Positions 37,076 through 50,800 of a stretch of 64,000 bases of DNA are shown here, piece after piece. The notes beneath the pieces are model-generated. The model was not told where the DNA came from. It did not search any database and worked only from the letters and a program-made list of their open reading frames with translations. A program made the translations under genes and the position numbers. Source of the stretch: Thunnus maccoyii (Eukaryota > Chordata > Actinopteri > Scombriformes > Scombridae); assembly GCF_910596095.1 (NCBI RefSeq), contig NC_056552.1, forward strand, positions 14,923,111 to 14,987,110. Direction: 5' to 3'. Position 1 is the first letter of the stretch; each line of letters opens with the position of its first letter.

Positions 37076-40000
37076 ACGTTTGCATGCACTTTGTATTAAT
37101 TTTCTTTTGTCACTTATAATATCATATGTTATTAAATTCATTTTAACCATAAATCAACTTGAGGACATTGGACTTCACCACAGTGAGTGACATCACTTTC
37201 ACACGTTTTACATGTTCAATTGAAAGTCACTAATGATCAAACCATCTCAAGTCTATTACTCTGGATATATTTAATTTACACATATGGCATGCATTAAAGC
37301 AAATGCAATTATTGAAGCTTTTACTGTTTAGCCATCTCCATTATTACGCAATCGCTTAGAATTGAGTGTCAACTGTTTAAATTCAGCATGGACATGCTTC
37401 TAAAGTTGAAAATTTACTGTCTCTGAAAAAGTCTCACATCTTACATTTACTCTGCTATTTATTTAAAATCTTAGTCTGTACTTTTTTTTTTTTTTTTGGT
37501 AGTATTGTGCCACTTGAGGGCGCCAAAGTTCTAACAAAAACACCTTCAGAACAGTTGCGCAAGTGGTGAAAACAGGAGAGGGTCCTGCCGGTAGGTTTAG
37601 GGACGCCTCTGGTGCAGGCTCCGCTCTCAGGACAACCCCACAGTCAGGACAGGATTTTTTTTTTTCTTTTTTACCTTGCATTAAAAACCGTAGAGGAAAA
37701 CATGCTCACGACACATGCCCACAGAGCTGTAACGTTATACAGTGACAGTGACAGTGACAACATGACTGTGACTTGTTTGGTTTAAAGTAATTAAATATGG
37801 CAAATCATGTTTTGTTGTTTTAATAGTAGCTATATCAAAGAGATGTTAAAAACGTAGTGTATTGTTTTTGTGAGTTGCAAGCTATGCGGCTTGTGTATGT
37901 CTCCATAGTCTCCCTCTGTATTTCTCCAGAGTTACCATACTGCATTAATGTTAGCACAGTTAGCTGTAGGCTAAGTGCCATTAAAACATCGTGACTCAGC
38001 ATTAACTCTGACTCTCTTATCTCACACACTCGGTATCTTATACGTAGTATTAACAGAAAATATGAGAATTTCTGGGAGACCTGTTAATGGTATTTATTCA
38101 ATATTACTATGGATAAAATACTGAAAATACATTGTTTCAAGTACAGAGATGCTTTCATTTTTTGTTTCAATTAAGTAACCCGCCCTGTGCTGTCACAGCT
38201 TTAGATGATACTTGACGTATAGTCAAAATAATTTACAAAATAGTGTGGTTTTTAAATCACCAAATTGTCCTCAGTGTCTATTGTTGGGCTTTGGTAAATA
38301 ATCTTCTGTGGGATACTATTCTCTCAAGGACAAATATCCTTTAATGCTTTTGTCCTTTCAAGTGTTAGGATAGAAAAAATACTAAAAGGAAAAGGATTTC
38401 AGGCTTTAAATAATTCCATCGTAGGTGAGTCGTAGTAAGCTGGATGTTAAAATAAACACAAATGTCCTGACTAACATGCAACAGCACAGAAACAGCAGAT
38501 GTGTTAACATGATTAGAAGTCTTGATGACTGGTAACACATGGTTTAAAGGAACAGAAAATCTGTGTAGAAGGAAGTTAATTTCCTTAGCAACTCAGATCA
38601 GAGTTTAGTTAAAGATTCTTTAGCTCTTAGCTTCACTCCAGTTTTTGAGGAGGATAAATATGACATAAAATACTTTCCCACTGGCCTTTCACTTTCACAG
38701 CATTTGCCACTAGTAGATATTTATAGTTTTTGCATAATTTGCGCTGGAAGGAAAGCAACCTCTTGCCCTTTATTGCCATAAAGCAATATTCCTTTGTGCT
38801 ATAAAGCAATTACCCAGATTTGCTGTAACAAGGTCACACATTGTGAAATGCAATGAAGATGCCAGTAGAAGTTGCCAATCATGAGTTTGTTTGGTAACTG
38901 TAAATGATAGTGTAAAGTAATTTGGCAATAATTTGTTATCGAAACTCTACACGCAGCACCTTTAAGTTGATCATTTTTTATTGTTCTGTTTAAACACGAT
39001 GGAATTCATAGATATATTAAATATCCATCTGCATAAAATATATTAAGTAATGATAATTATGCTTGTGTGTACAATTATGTTTCTCTATGGATATTGTATT
39101 TGATTTCAATACATTTAATAGGTGGCACATTCACACACCATACCATATTTTTGCCATTACACTACACTATTATGTACTAAGGTGTGTACCACTATAACAC
39201 ATTCAGGTTTAAAGTCCTTTGCCGACTATGATGACATTTGAATCAAAAATCCAAAAAACCCATCAGTCTTGGTCCCCTATCCACCAACATGCAGCCAACT
39301 GCCAGAAATCTAGGAGTTTGATTCTGATTTAAGTTTCGAACCACACATTTAAAAAGTTGTCCAGTCCTGCTCCCTGCAAATAAGAACCATTTCCAGAATT
39401 AAGCCAATGCTCTCCCACTCTGACCTGGAAAAAATCATCCATGCTCTCATTTTCTCCAGATTAGACTACTGTAACTCCCTCCTTTCAAGTATTAGACAAA
39501 AATCCCTCTCTTGTCTCCAACTAGTTCAGAACGCAGCAGATAGGCTTCTTAGTGGTTTGAACAGACTACATCACATCATCCCAAGCTTCTCTCCATTGGC
39601 TCCCTGTTCATTTTAGAATTGATTTTAAGATTTTACTGATCACTTTTAAAGCATGTCTGGGTCTGGCTCCAAGCTACATAACAGATATGTTGACCCCATA
39701 GATCCTCAGGCGGGGCCCTTCTGGCTCTTTCAATGTCGAGGCTTAAATCTAAAGGTGACCATGCTTTTGCCATCAGGGCCCCTCGACTTTGGAACGACCT
39801 GCCTGAGGAGATCAGGTTAGCAGAATCAGTAACTTCTTTTAAATCACCTCTTTAAACCCATTTCTACAGACTTACTTTTATATGATGTCTTTTTATCATC
39901 TCTATTGTTTTTCATTGTCTTCTACTGTCATCTTCTTAATTTCAGACTTGTTATTGCTTTCTGTGTCATGTGTCTTTGCTTTTGTATTGTACTGCCTTTG

Positions 40001-40560
40001 CTTTGTCTGTCAAAGCACTTTGTAAACTCTGTTTTTAAAGGTGCTATATAAATAAAGATATTATTATTATTATTTATCACAGCTGAAAATAATTTTTTAG
40101 CCACTGTGGTATTGTTTTTCTTCAGTTTGTTAGGTAATAAGACATGTCAGTTGTACTGTTGCATGTAGGTTCTTTTTAAGTAGATGTAGAAATGAAAAAA
40201 TGCACATCTGTTTTCAGGCATCATATAGTGGTTTCAGCTACAGACAGTGTTAATGTCCTGCTGCAATGTTACACAAAAATGAGTAGTTACTTTTTCTTGC
40301 TGATGTAGACAACATACCAACAGGTAAAAGTTAATCTTAGATGAGGTTTTATGTAAAGGAGTGAGCCATAAAAAGGTGTATTACTCTGTGTCACATTATT
40401 GGTCAGCTGGTCCCTGAGTTATACATCTCAATCCCAAAGGTGCCATCTTCACCAGGTTCATTTGGGTTAACATAGTCAGGGTGTAGATTTAGCATGACTG
40501 GACACACAAGCTGAACAGTGAGACAAAAGAGCATCGAGGGAGAAGTCTGAGCACTAAATT
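37076..40560. other. Intergenic region between muc13-like and lrp2
   Basis: A T-run lies at about 37483-37498, followed by a more CG-containing patch (37505-37640) that I do not recognise. A degenerate LINE occupies about 39225-40075. The last 150 bp should contain the lrp2 promoter and 5' UTR. A GGGTTAACAT motif at 40464-40473 is a half-match to an HNF1 site. I found no gene. Confidence 0.55.
39225..40075 (+). mobile_element. Degenerate CR1/L2/Rex1-type LINE 3' fragment
   Basis: Plus-strand remnants include [23 protein letters not shown] and LQLVQNAADRLL (39407-39560). Frameshifted traces of the FKILLITFKACLGLAP and APRLWNDLPEEIR-type sections follow (about 39610-39840). The end is TGCTATATAAATAAAGATATT with an (ATT)n tail at 40060-40073. 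It is related to, but more decayed than, the element at 24702-25742. It lies 0.5 kb upstream of lrp2. Confidence 0.8.
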
Positions 40561-43500
40561 ATGGGCCTTAAAGGTCTTCTATTTCTTCTGCTGCTGTCCC
40601 AAGGAATTCAGCTTGCTCAAGGTATGGTTATACTCTTTTTTTTTTCTTTTTTTTTTTTTTACATCAATACATTTTCTAGTGACCAATATGCTAAAGTTAA
40701 CACTGAAAGTTCAAGTAGTAGCGAAATTACTAGGTAATGGTCAACAGTAATTAGCTGGAGTTTTGGATTCCAATGCAATTGCATCATTACAGTAGGATGT
40801 TTATCATTTTTCATCATTACTGTAAGAAACTTTTAATAAACAGATTAATTCCTAAATGAGATTTGAGTAGGTTGACACCTTTCTGACAAAAAAATAAAAA
40901 TTACATGAATAAAAATCATGCGAAAATTGAGTTTTGGCTGTTTGGAAAATAATAAAACTTAAAATTATTGACTTTATAAAGGAGGCACAACATGTGATGT
41001 TAAAGTATTGTGCAATAAATAAATAAATAGTGCATTAGCATTTCAACAGAAATCCTACATTCATGCCATATTCATTTAATTGTGTTTGATAGCCTATGCA
41101 AGATTTTATGTTGTTAATAATTTACAGTAAAAAACGACCATTTTTGACTTATCGGATGGTTATTTCACTCCCCTTTCTTTTACTAAATTTTGAAAAGTTA
41201 TGAATGCACAAGATATTCAAAGTACACATATCAAGCTATCTCTCTGCTGATTCAGATATGAATGTTGTATTTGATTGGCTCGCATACTCCAAAGTCATAA
41301 GATGGACTGTTCATTCACAGTGAAGAATTAACTATCCTTTAAAGGCTGAATCACATGTTTTGAGGTTGAAATGCTGCACAAGGAGGAAGTAACAGTGTCA
41401 TAAACATGGTAACTCATTTGTCAAGGAAACCGTAAAATACTCTTTTTCATTTAAGTGTCATTGAAATCAAACATTCAAATATGCAATGTTACCATGACTG
41501 AATGTATTTTAAACAATATTGAATGCACAAATTACCTCTGTAACACCCACACCATGCTCATAGAAACTGAATGATGATAGATGTTTTAAACCTCATCAGT
41601 CTGTCTTGGTTTGTTTTTCTGCAGGAAGTTGTGGCAGTGGGGAGTTTCAGTGCATCAATGGACAATGTATTAACATAGCCTGGAGGTGTGATGGAACTAA
41701 AGACTGCACAGATGACTCAGATGAGCAAAACTGCCGTGAGTACAGCAACCGAATCACTGGAAACGCAGTCAGTGCTAAGCAAAACCATCTCAAAAACCCA
41801 GTGTTTCCAGTCTTTTTGATTATATAAATTCACCATACAGACATATATGAATGTCCATACGATAATCTATTAACTGGGAAGATGAAGTTTGGCATCAAAA
41901 AAGAGAAAAACTGTACAGAAAACATAAAGCTTTAAGCACTATTATTTATGTGAAAACTCTTCTATTGTTTTATTCTTTGTGGCAGCACCTCCATCGTGCA
42001 GCTCACAGGAATTTAAGTGTGTAACAAGCGGTGAATGCATCTCTTTGGGATTTGTCTGCGATGGAGAGGAAGACTGCATCGATGGCTCAGATGAACAAAG
42101 AACATGTGGTATGCAGTCATGAAGAGTAAAACCACTAGGTGGCAACATCACCTCATAGAAAAAATGCATGAAGTTCTAATGGAACAACATACAGTATATG
42201 TACATATACTGAATTTCTCTAATAGGAACAAAAAACATACTAAAGATAGGAAAACATTGTAACTTTATGGCATATATCATTTTACTAGTTTAATAACAGG
42301 TCTATGCAGGTAGATAAAGGGGTCATGATATAATTTTTGTTAATAGCTCTTCATGTCATTGTGACAAAATTGATTTTCAGAAACATCAATTGACAAACAA
42401 AATGACCTGCATTTCTTAACTGAAGCTGACAATTTGCGCTTTAAAGAGCTACAAGTCTAATTCCTGTGCAGCATATCATTTTGGAGTAAAATTTCTCACA
42501 TACTTTTGGTTCAGATGGTCGGACCTGCAGCCCAGATCAGTTCACCTGCCAGGAGGGCCAGTGTATCCCCAAAAAATACAGATGTGACTATGTGAAGGAC
42601 TGCGTGGACAACTCTGATGAGAACAACTGCGGTAAGAATTTTAGACGTACAGGGAACTCATTACGATGTACTTTGATATAATACATAATACTGATCAGTA
42701 GTAGGCTATGAGATATTTGTGTTCACTGTTATAATCTCTATGAGGTTTTTGTTTGATAGGGAAAATTTTATGGGCATTGAGAGTAAAAAGAAAAGTCATT
42801 TTTATAGAGTAAGTTTGTGTTTTTTGCAGACTATCCACGTTGCACCCAGAAGACATGTGCTAATGGGGCTTGTTACAACCATTCTCAGCATTGCAATGGG
42901 CTACAGGACTGCAGAGATGGCTCTGATGAATTCAACTGCAGTGAGTAGACTCAACAAATTTTATGTTCATCAGCTCAGGTTTATAGACCAAGTTAAATCT
43001 ATCAGTGATGTGAAAATTGAAATAATCCTCTCATCTCTGCAGCTATATTATCAAATTCATGCTTTTTTCGCACAAAACCTGTTTTAACCCCAGTTTGGAT
43101 CACATTAGCTACAATAGAGTTAAATATTACCCTCTTATACTTGTGTAATGAGATGTAACAATAAAGAACTTGAACCTGAGTCAAGTCACTGCTTTTTTCA
43201 CAGATTAATAACCGCAAATGCTAAACTAAAATGCGACATCTCCAGATTCCTCAAAGATTCTTGTTTCCAGCTGTGATGAATTATATCAGCTTCACTATAC
43301 TGATGTTAAACCATTTTCCAAATTTCAACTGCGTCCCTCAGACAAACAAGAGGGTGGCTGGAAGTGACGTTCTTGCTTGCCTTGAATGATGCAAAATTAA
43401 ACAATTAACCAAGTATAAGGTTAATTTATCCAAAGTTGTATTAGTTACACATTTGTCTATATTTTTCATATTTATTTGTATTTTCCACATAGTTTGTAAC

Positions 43501-44865
43501 ATTATGTCGTATGATATAAGCAAAGAGAATGTCACTTCCGACTGTAATCTTTGTTTCATTTCAGCTAGCGTTAGCTCAGTCCCAATTATGGAAAGGATAC
43601 AAAGTTTCATGATTTAGCAGCATACGGAATAATTTTTGTTCCAGTCAGATAGAAGAATGTTTCAGGAATCCGTAAATGTCTCCAAAACAGCCAAGTGTTG
43701 TGTAAAGATTTTATTTAGCTTGTATATTTGAAATTGCCATACCATATACATAATGATGCACCTCTGGTTCTTAATAAATTTTGTTTCCTTGTAATTTTGG
43801 TTTAACTAGTTAAGGTTGTTTTATTACCTCTGGGTTTGTTTGACCTGTTGTAAATTCAGTCATTGTGTTTTATTTTCAGCGACTCAGCACTGTCCCATCC
43901 ACCAGTATCAGTGTGCAAATGGTTACTGTATTCCAAATTCATTTGTGTGTGACCACTGGGATGACTGTGGGGACAACAGTGATGAGCAAGGCTGTGGTGA
44001 GGACTGAACAGAGTTTCATTAGAGGGTCAACTCACATTTAATTGTAACACAGAAGGCATTTAAAAGTAATTGAATTGAATTTAAAATGATCCTGTGATAC
44101 CATAAGGTTCAGTTGTACAACATGTGAAAATACTTAATGTATGTGCTTGAAGCTCTAAAAGGATATTCAAAAAGAGTAATTATTGTGACACCAATGTTAA
44201 ATGGGCCCATATTTTTGTTGCAATGTATAGAAAGATGGGCAACACTTCAACCTGAATTAATGTGAGTTCTCCCTATTTATTCTTTAGTGTACCAGAGCTG
44301 TAGCGGCAATGAGTTTACATGTTCGAGTGGCCGTTGCATTCCTCAGCGCTGGGTGTGTGACCAGTTCAATGACTGTGGGGACTACAGTGATGAGAAAGGA
44401 TGTGGTGAGAAAACTTGCTCTTAGAGGTTGATTAATAATCTGAACTGGAAATCCAGTGTAGATGTGAAGACTACACTGAAATTTAAATCTAAAAACAACA
44501 GTCAATTGGCATAGTTAAGGATTCATGGTTAGGATCATTAGCTTAATTTAAAGGTAGTTTCATTCCAAAATGATAAAGATACGATGAGAAACTTTTGACT
44601 TTGGAAAATACTCTAGCTAAAGGCTTGTAAGAATTATCAGAAATGACTTAAGTCTAAAGACTGCCTATATAAAAACCTTTCTAATTCATAATATACACTC
44701 ATATGTTTATGTGGTTTTTAGATAGTAACTCTCGAGACTGTTACCCTGGTGAGTGGGGATGCCCGGGTTCGACAGTATGTATACCAGTGGGAAAAGTGTG
44801 TGATGGCAAACCTGACTGTCCTGGAGGAACAGATGAGACCAACTCCACAGCTCAGCAAACCTGCA
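40561..44865 (+). other. lrp2: lrp2 exons 1-8: signal peptide and LDLa cluster I
   Basis: Exons 40561-40621 (signal), 41625-41735, 41986-42108, 42515-42631, 42830-42940, 43880-43996, 44288-44404 and 44722-44865. Each of the last seven encodes one six-Cys LDLa module and is a symmetrical phase 1-1 exon, the usual unit for exon shuffling. Module 4 ([13 protein letters not shown]) is short between Cys1 and Cys2; as I recall human LRP2 module 4 is too. It has Asn in place of the CDG Asp. Module 7 ends in a relaxed PGGTDE. Confidence 0.93.
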
Positions 44866-47800
44866 GTAAGTCTGACAGATGTAATGTTTTCATATATGTG
44901 TGAGATATCTACATGTATGAGTCCCTCACTAAACCACAGAAACCTTGTAATAATACTGCTATGTAAACCCATTTGTCTTTAGAGCTGTTGTGGAGAAGAA
45001 ACCAAGGAAATTAAATTTAAATTAACTGAAATGTTAGAGAGATGGTCAACTGTAAAATGTCCCTCATTTGCAGCCTAGGGCTATAAATTTAGGTGCAAGT
45101 GTTTTACACATTACAGTGTGGTGTACTCATAAATGTTTCTCGGAAGTCAGCTGTTGAGGATGTGATATGATCACAGCTTTCAACTTTATCACTGCCTTTA
45201 CACATGCTTGGTTTAAGATTAACTTTTTTCAGGTGATTTTTCCTAGGAGAACTGCTAATGGCCTCTAAATTCAGATGATGATGGCTATAATGGCCACAAT
45301 AATGATTATAATGTTCTAAGCTGCCTAGATTGTGGTGATGCCATGGGTAAACCTTAGATTTGTCAATGATCTTGATTTCTATGTCTTATACTCACAGGCC
45401 TGGAGCGGTGCTCAACCTTGAGCTGTGAATTTCACTGCCACCCATCTCCTCAGGGCGGTGCTTGCTACTGCCCTGATGGTTTCATTGTAGCCAATGATAG
45501 CCGTTCCTGTGTGGGTGAGTGCCAAATATGATATTTTGTGAAAGCATCTATATTTGTGGCATCATTGATAGTAGTGGACTCTGAGCTACCAACAGCATAC
45601 ATATTTTTGGGGAAGCTTCTTTAACATTAATTCTTGTTTTAGCTTGTACCGTGAGTCAGTCTCAAAAAGGTACAATTACTAGATTAATTTCACAGCACTC
45701 TGGTTCAAAACACAAGTAAAGATTTTCACCTTTATGCCTACATATAAAAAATGGTTGTTTGTATTATTCCCCAGACTATAATGACTGTCAAATCTGGGGG
45801 ATCTGTGACCAGCTGTGTGAAGATCGCCCTGGGACACACCACTGTAGCTGTGCCGATGGATACTTCTTGGAGCAGGGTCACGTCTGCAAAGCAAATGTGT
45901 CAGGTACAGGGGGTGACGCATTACATAGTAGCTTTATACAATCTGCTGCGACAAGATCTGAGGGGTGTTTGAATGCTCAACATGACAAAGCAGACAAGAT
46001 TTTAAAGATGGGTTGCTCATAGGGAGAGACCGTGACCCAAAACCTTCATGAGCGCAAATAGTATTGATTTGGGAAACTAAAGTATCCTCAGCATTTATAA
46101 AAAACAGTTGACAGACACTTTTTTTCCCAACACATTTACTAAAAGTTTGTTCTTCTAAGGCTTGAGGGCTTTATACTTTAGCTATATCAAATATCGAAGA
46201 TAAATACAACAAAGTGAAATACTGAAATTTGTTTTCCAGGTGGAATGCCACAGCTAATTTTCACCAACGGGGGTGATGTGATGATGGCCGATATACACGG
46301 GCGCTTTGTCAGAACTCTGGTGCCTTCTCAGGGTAAAGGATACGCTGTAGGCGTGGCATACCACTGGCACAGTGATAGAGTCTTCTGGAGTGACACATAC
46401 ACCAAAAAGGTCAGTCTGGATTACTGTCTGGTGACATTTTGATGACAGCCCTCTTTCATGTTTACCTTTTTCATAGCCTCCTTTACATGGTTGCCAAACA
46501 GAAGCTGTGTTTATTTTTAATAGATAGTTGAGCAGCAATCATTTCTTCTGGCCACTGCACAGCTCTACTGGAACAGCTGTGGGACATATGCTAGGCAGTA
46601 GTTGAGTTGGGAAGGGAAACCCATTCATCCCAAACCCTTTCATCCTTTTGCCAGGTATACTCCACCAACTATAATGGCGGTGACATTAAGGAGGTTCTGA
46701 CCACTGCAGTCAACAGTGTCCAGAACCTTGCTGTGGATTGGGTCAACTTCAAACTCTATGTTTTAGAAGCCACGGTGGAGCGCATCGACATGTGTGACTT
46801 TGATGGAGGGAATCGGGTCACACTGGTGGCTGAAAACCTGCGGACTCCTCATGGCCTCGCCCTGGACCCTACAGTTGGGTGGGTTTAAATGCTTTAGTCT
46901 TTCAAAGCTTCCAAACCTATGTAACATTGTAACGTCATTCGTCAACGTCGTCAGTATTGGTATTAAAATGAATATCGGTAGAAGTGTTAGTATTTGTTTT
47001 TAGAATCTTTACTAGCATTGTTTTTTTCTGCACAATAACATCAGGGCATGAGATAATTACGTAAAAAAGTCATTACTTTCATGCCACTGGTCACTGGATT
47101 TTTTTTTAATGAAACTTGCTCCATGTCATTTTTATTAGGGGATGACATGTTTACTTATTATCATTATCATTAAGCTTATCAGCAATTTATGATAAAATAT
47201 GGTAATTGAATCCTGTACAAATGAATTGTACAATTCCAAGTGTTTTTACATCCACATGACCTGGCATCATATAGCTCATATGTTATAGGACCCCTTAAAG
47301 TCTTTATTTTTTATTTGTTTGCAGCTACATGTTCTTCACAGACATGGGTGCTTCCGGTGAGCAGATGAAGCTGGAACGCGCCTTCATGGATGGCAGTAAC
47401 CGTCTAGAGCTGGTGAAGAGCAGGCTCGGCACTCCAACAGGAATTACTATGGATATTGTCACTCAGAGGGTCTACTGGTCTGACAGCCACTTTGACACGG
47501 TGGAAACTGTCACCTACAGTGGTTTAGACAGGTAAAAGTTGCACTGAAACCCATTAAAAAGATGTTTCTGTATGGGGGGACTAACTTTGGGCTGAAATGT
47601 AATGATGCAGCTACAGTATATTGTGCTGTATCTGATTGCCATTCTGAGGTGTTGTTATTCTCCAGAAAAATAGTCCTCAATGGTGGAACCCAGGCTCCAC
47701 ATCCTTTTGGAATGGCTGTGTTTGAGAACCATGTGTTCTTCACTGATTGGACCAAGATGGGTGTAGTGAGAGCCAATCGGTTCAACGGCAGCAACCCAGC

Positions 47801-50800
47801 ACTCCTCTATCGTACCACAAAGCGACCGGGCCATGTTGTTGTCTCACACCGTGTTCTACAACCTGTTGGTAAGGAGGTGCAATAATTACTGTTTGGTGCT
47901 GGGCAGAAAGTGCAACCCACTCTCTCTTTTTTTTTTACACCTCTAGTCTCATCCATTATGTTTGCAAACTAATATTACACCATTGCCATCATAAAATGAG
48001 CACAATCCGTCTCGTCTCACAGTGATGAACCCTTGTGGCAGACACAATGGTGGTTGCCAGCAAATTTGTGTCTTGAGTCATCGCACTGACAATGATGGTC
48101 TGGGCTTCCGCTGCAAGTGTCGCCATGGTTACGACCTGCAGCCTGACCGGCGGACCTGCTTCAGTAAGTTTCTTTGACATAGAGGGCAAAATGACTTGAT
48201 ATTTAGAGTTGGACTGTTATTCACTTCACATTATTTTAATGCTTTCTGTCATTTTTTCATGTTTTTTCATTAGTCGTAAAAGAATTAATCAAATTACAAT
48301 GTTGTGTAATTTACATTTTCATTGCAGTAATTTTATTATTATTATTATTTATCAAAGGTAGGTACACATTCACCTACAAATAATTGTATTCATACCAAGT
48401 AATTACAACTTTTTCAACTACTTTTCAAATCTTAATTAATTGCAACAACATACAGTAAAACATGTCAGGGATTTAGGATTTAAAAGACAGTAACCACTGT
48501 TACTTACTCTTTGAACAGAGGTGAAGGACTACTTGTTGGTGGCCACCTCTATGGCGGTGCGGGGAATCCCACTGAACGTATCCCTCCAGGAGGACATCAC
48601 CCTTCCCCTCACAGGGCTCGGGACTTCTTTCTCTGGCTCTGCTGTGGAGTTTGATGGCAAAGAGGAGGCCCTTTTCTACAACGACAGGTCCAAAGGCCTG
48701 GTCTATAAGTCAAACCTCAATGGCACCAGTGAGTTTTTGTGTAATAAGTACTGTTACAACTGCACTGAGTGAAATCACCTGTAAAAACAATACATAATGT
48801 TATGTAAAATAAATGTAAGTTGATGGATATAATTTTCTGTATGCATTCTTAGTTCAACAGATTTTGACAGGCTACAGAGTGGGAATTGTTGATGCTATGG
48901 CCTACGACTGGACCTCCAATGTTTTGTTTTGGACCTCAAGCACCTACAGGTCGGTGGTGGCCTTCAGAGTCACAGACAAATCCAGACGAGACATTGTGAC
49001 TGGACTGAGGAACCCAAAAGGAATTGCAGTGCATCCCAGTGCTGGGTGAGTGTTAAAATGTATCAGGTGTGATTGGTTTCAGTGTCATTTGCACTTAGAT
49101 ATCACAGTCTAGTAATGCCAGTATAGAGGCACCTAAATACGTATAACAAGCACTTTATGCAATATATTGAATCTGAATAGATTTGTCCTCTTGTTTGTCC
49201 ACTCATGTTACCCCACAGCTACTTATTTTGGTCTGACTGGAATCGTCCAGCGGTCATCATGAAAGGCTTCACTGATGGCAGCAATGCTGTTCCTCTGGTC
49301 AACACAACACTGGGATGGCCGTATGGACTCACTGTTGACTATGTGTAAGCACAGTGACGATTACAATGATGACAGTGAGGATTATGGTGTGATCTCAGTG
49401 AATAATTCCAAGAATCAAGGAATAAATTATTGTATGTGATGTGGATTACAGTATTCCTATATATTCACTGGTTAATTCCTTGTGCTCGGCCTTCATCAGG
49501 ATGGACCGGCTATACTGGGTAGATTCCCTCTTGGCACAGATTGGTCACATCGGCATTGAAGGATTGGACAGACAGACATTCAGCAATATCGGCCAGATCA
49601 CTAAACCCTACTCTCTAACAATTTATTCAGGTGCGTTTCTTGGTCTCACCTCATAACTGTCCTTTATTCTGGTACACCTATTGTATATTACACATGCAGA
49701 GTATTATTCATATTGTACAGTATATGATGTTATTAAGGTTTATCTGCAGCCTTGACTCAATAAAACCCCAACTTTATTATAAAGCTCTAACAATTCTCAA
49801 ACAACTTTATTTCAGAGTTTATTTTCATTTAGACCAAAACAGTGTTACATTCAAAATGAGTGTTAGAATTTCCTGTACATTATTTTGTGCCTTAAGCACA
49901 GTTGCACATATTAGAATTTAATAAGCCACTTATTTGAGCTACTTTCTAATTGAGCCACTTCTTGTACCCCCTCTGAAATCACTGCAGTATGGCTGCTCAT
50001 GACTCATTGCATTATATTTAGTAAATGTGCATTTGTTTTTTATACCTTCTGCCTTTATTACAACACTGAGTCATGTGTTTTTATCTTCTAGACTACCTGT
50101 ATGTGTCTGATACAAGGACTAGAGCAATATTCGAGATGAGGAAGCGGGATGGAGGAGGAAACATTATGATCAGACAAGGAGTCACTGGAATTATGAATGT
50201 GAAGGCCTATACAGCTGACCTCCAAGACAGTAAGTTCACACAAAGGGAGCCATTGGAGTCTGTGAATAATTTTAATACTCCAGTCCTGCAGTAACTCAGT
50301 CACAGTGGTGAGTAAGCTTAGATACTTTGTGTATGAACAGGAATTGAATTTCATCACAAGAAGGCAGGGAGAGCAGAGACAAAATGGAGCGAGAAAAGAG
50401 ATTAAAATAGCATTTTCTCAAACTAATCAATGACTGCAGGACCAGGGCAATAGTTGAGCTGCCAGTCAGCCAGATATAATAATCCACAAACCCAATGACT
50501 ACTTCTTCACCATCCTACCCACAGCGTTCACCAGCCGGTGCAATATGGTACTCAACGGGCTCTGCAGCCACTTCTGTTTCCCGACTCCATCCTTCAGTCG
50601 AGTGTGTGGGTGTCCATACGGCATGAAGCTTCAGGCCAATCAGAGGGACTGCATCAAGGACGATTCTGTTCCCCCACCTGACAACAATTGTGGCTACTAC
50701 TCCTTTGAGTGTGATGAAGGACGCTGTGTATCCAACTCCTACATCTGTGATGGTACTGCTGATTGCATAGATAAGACTGATGAGGCCAACTGCACTGATA

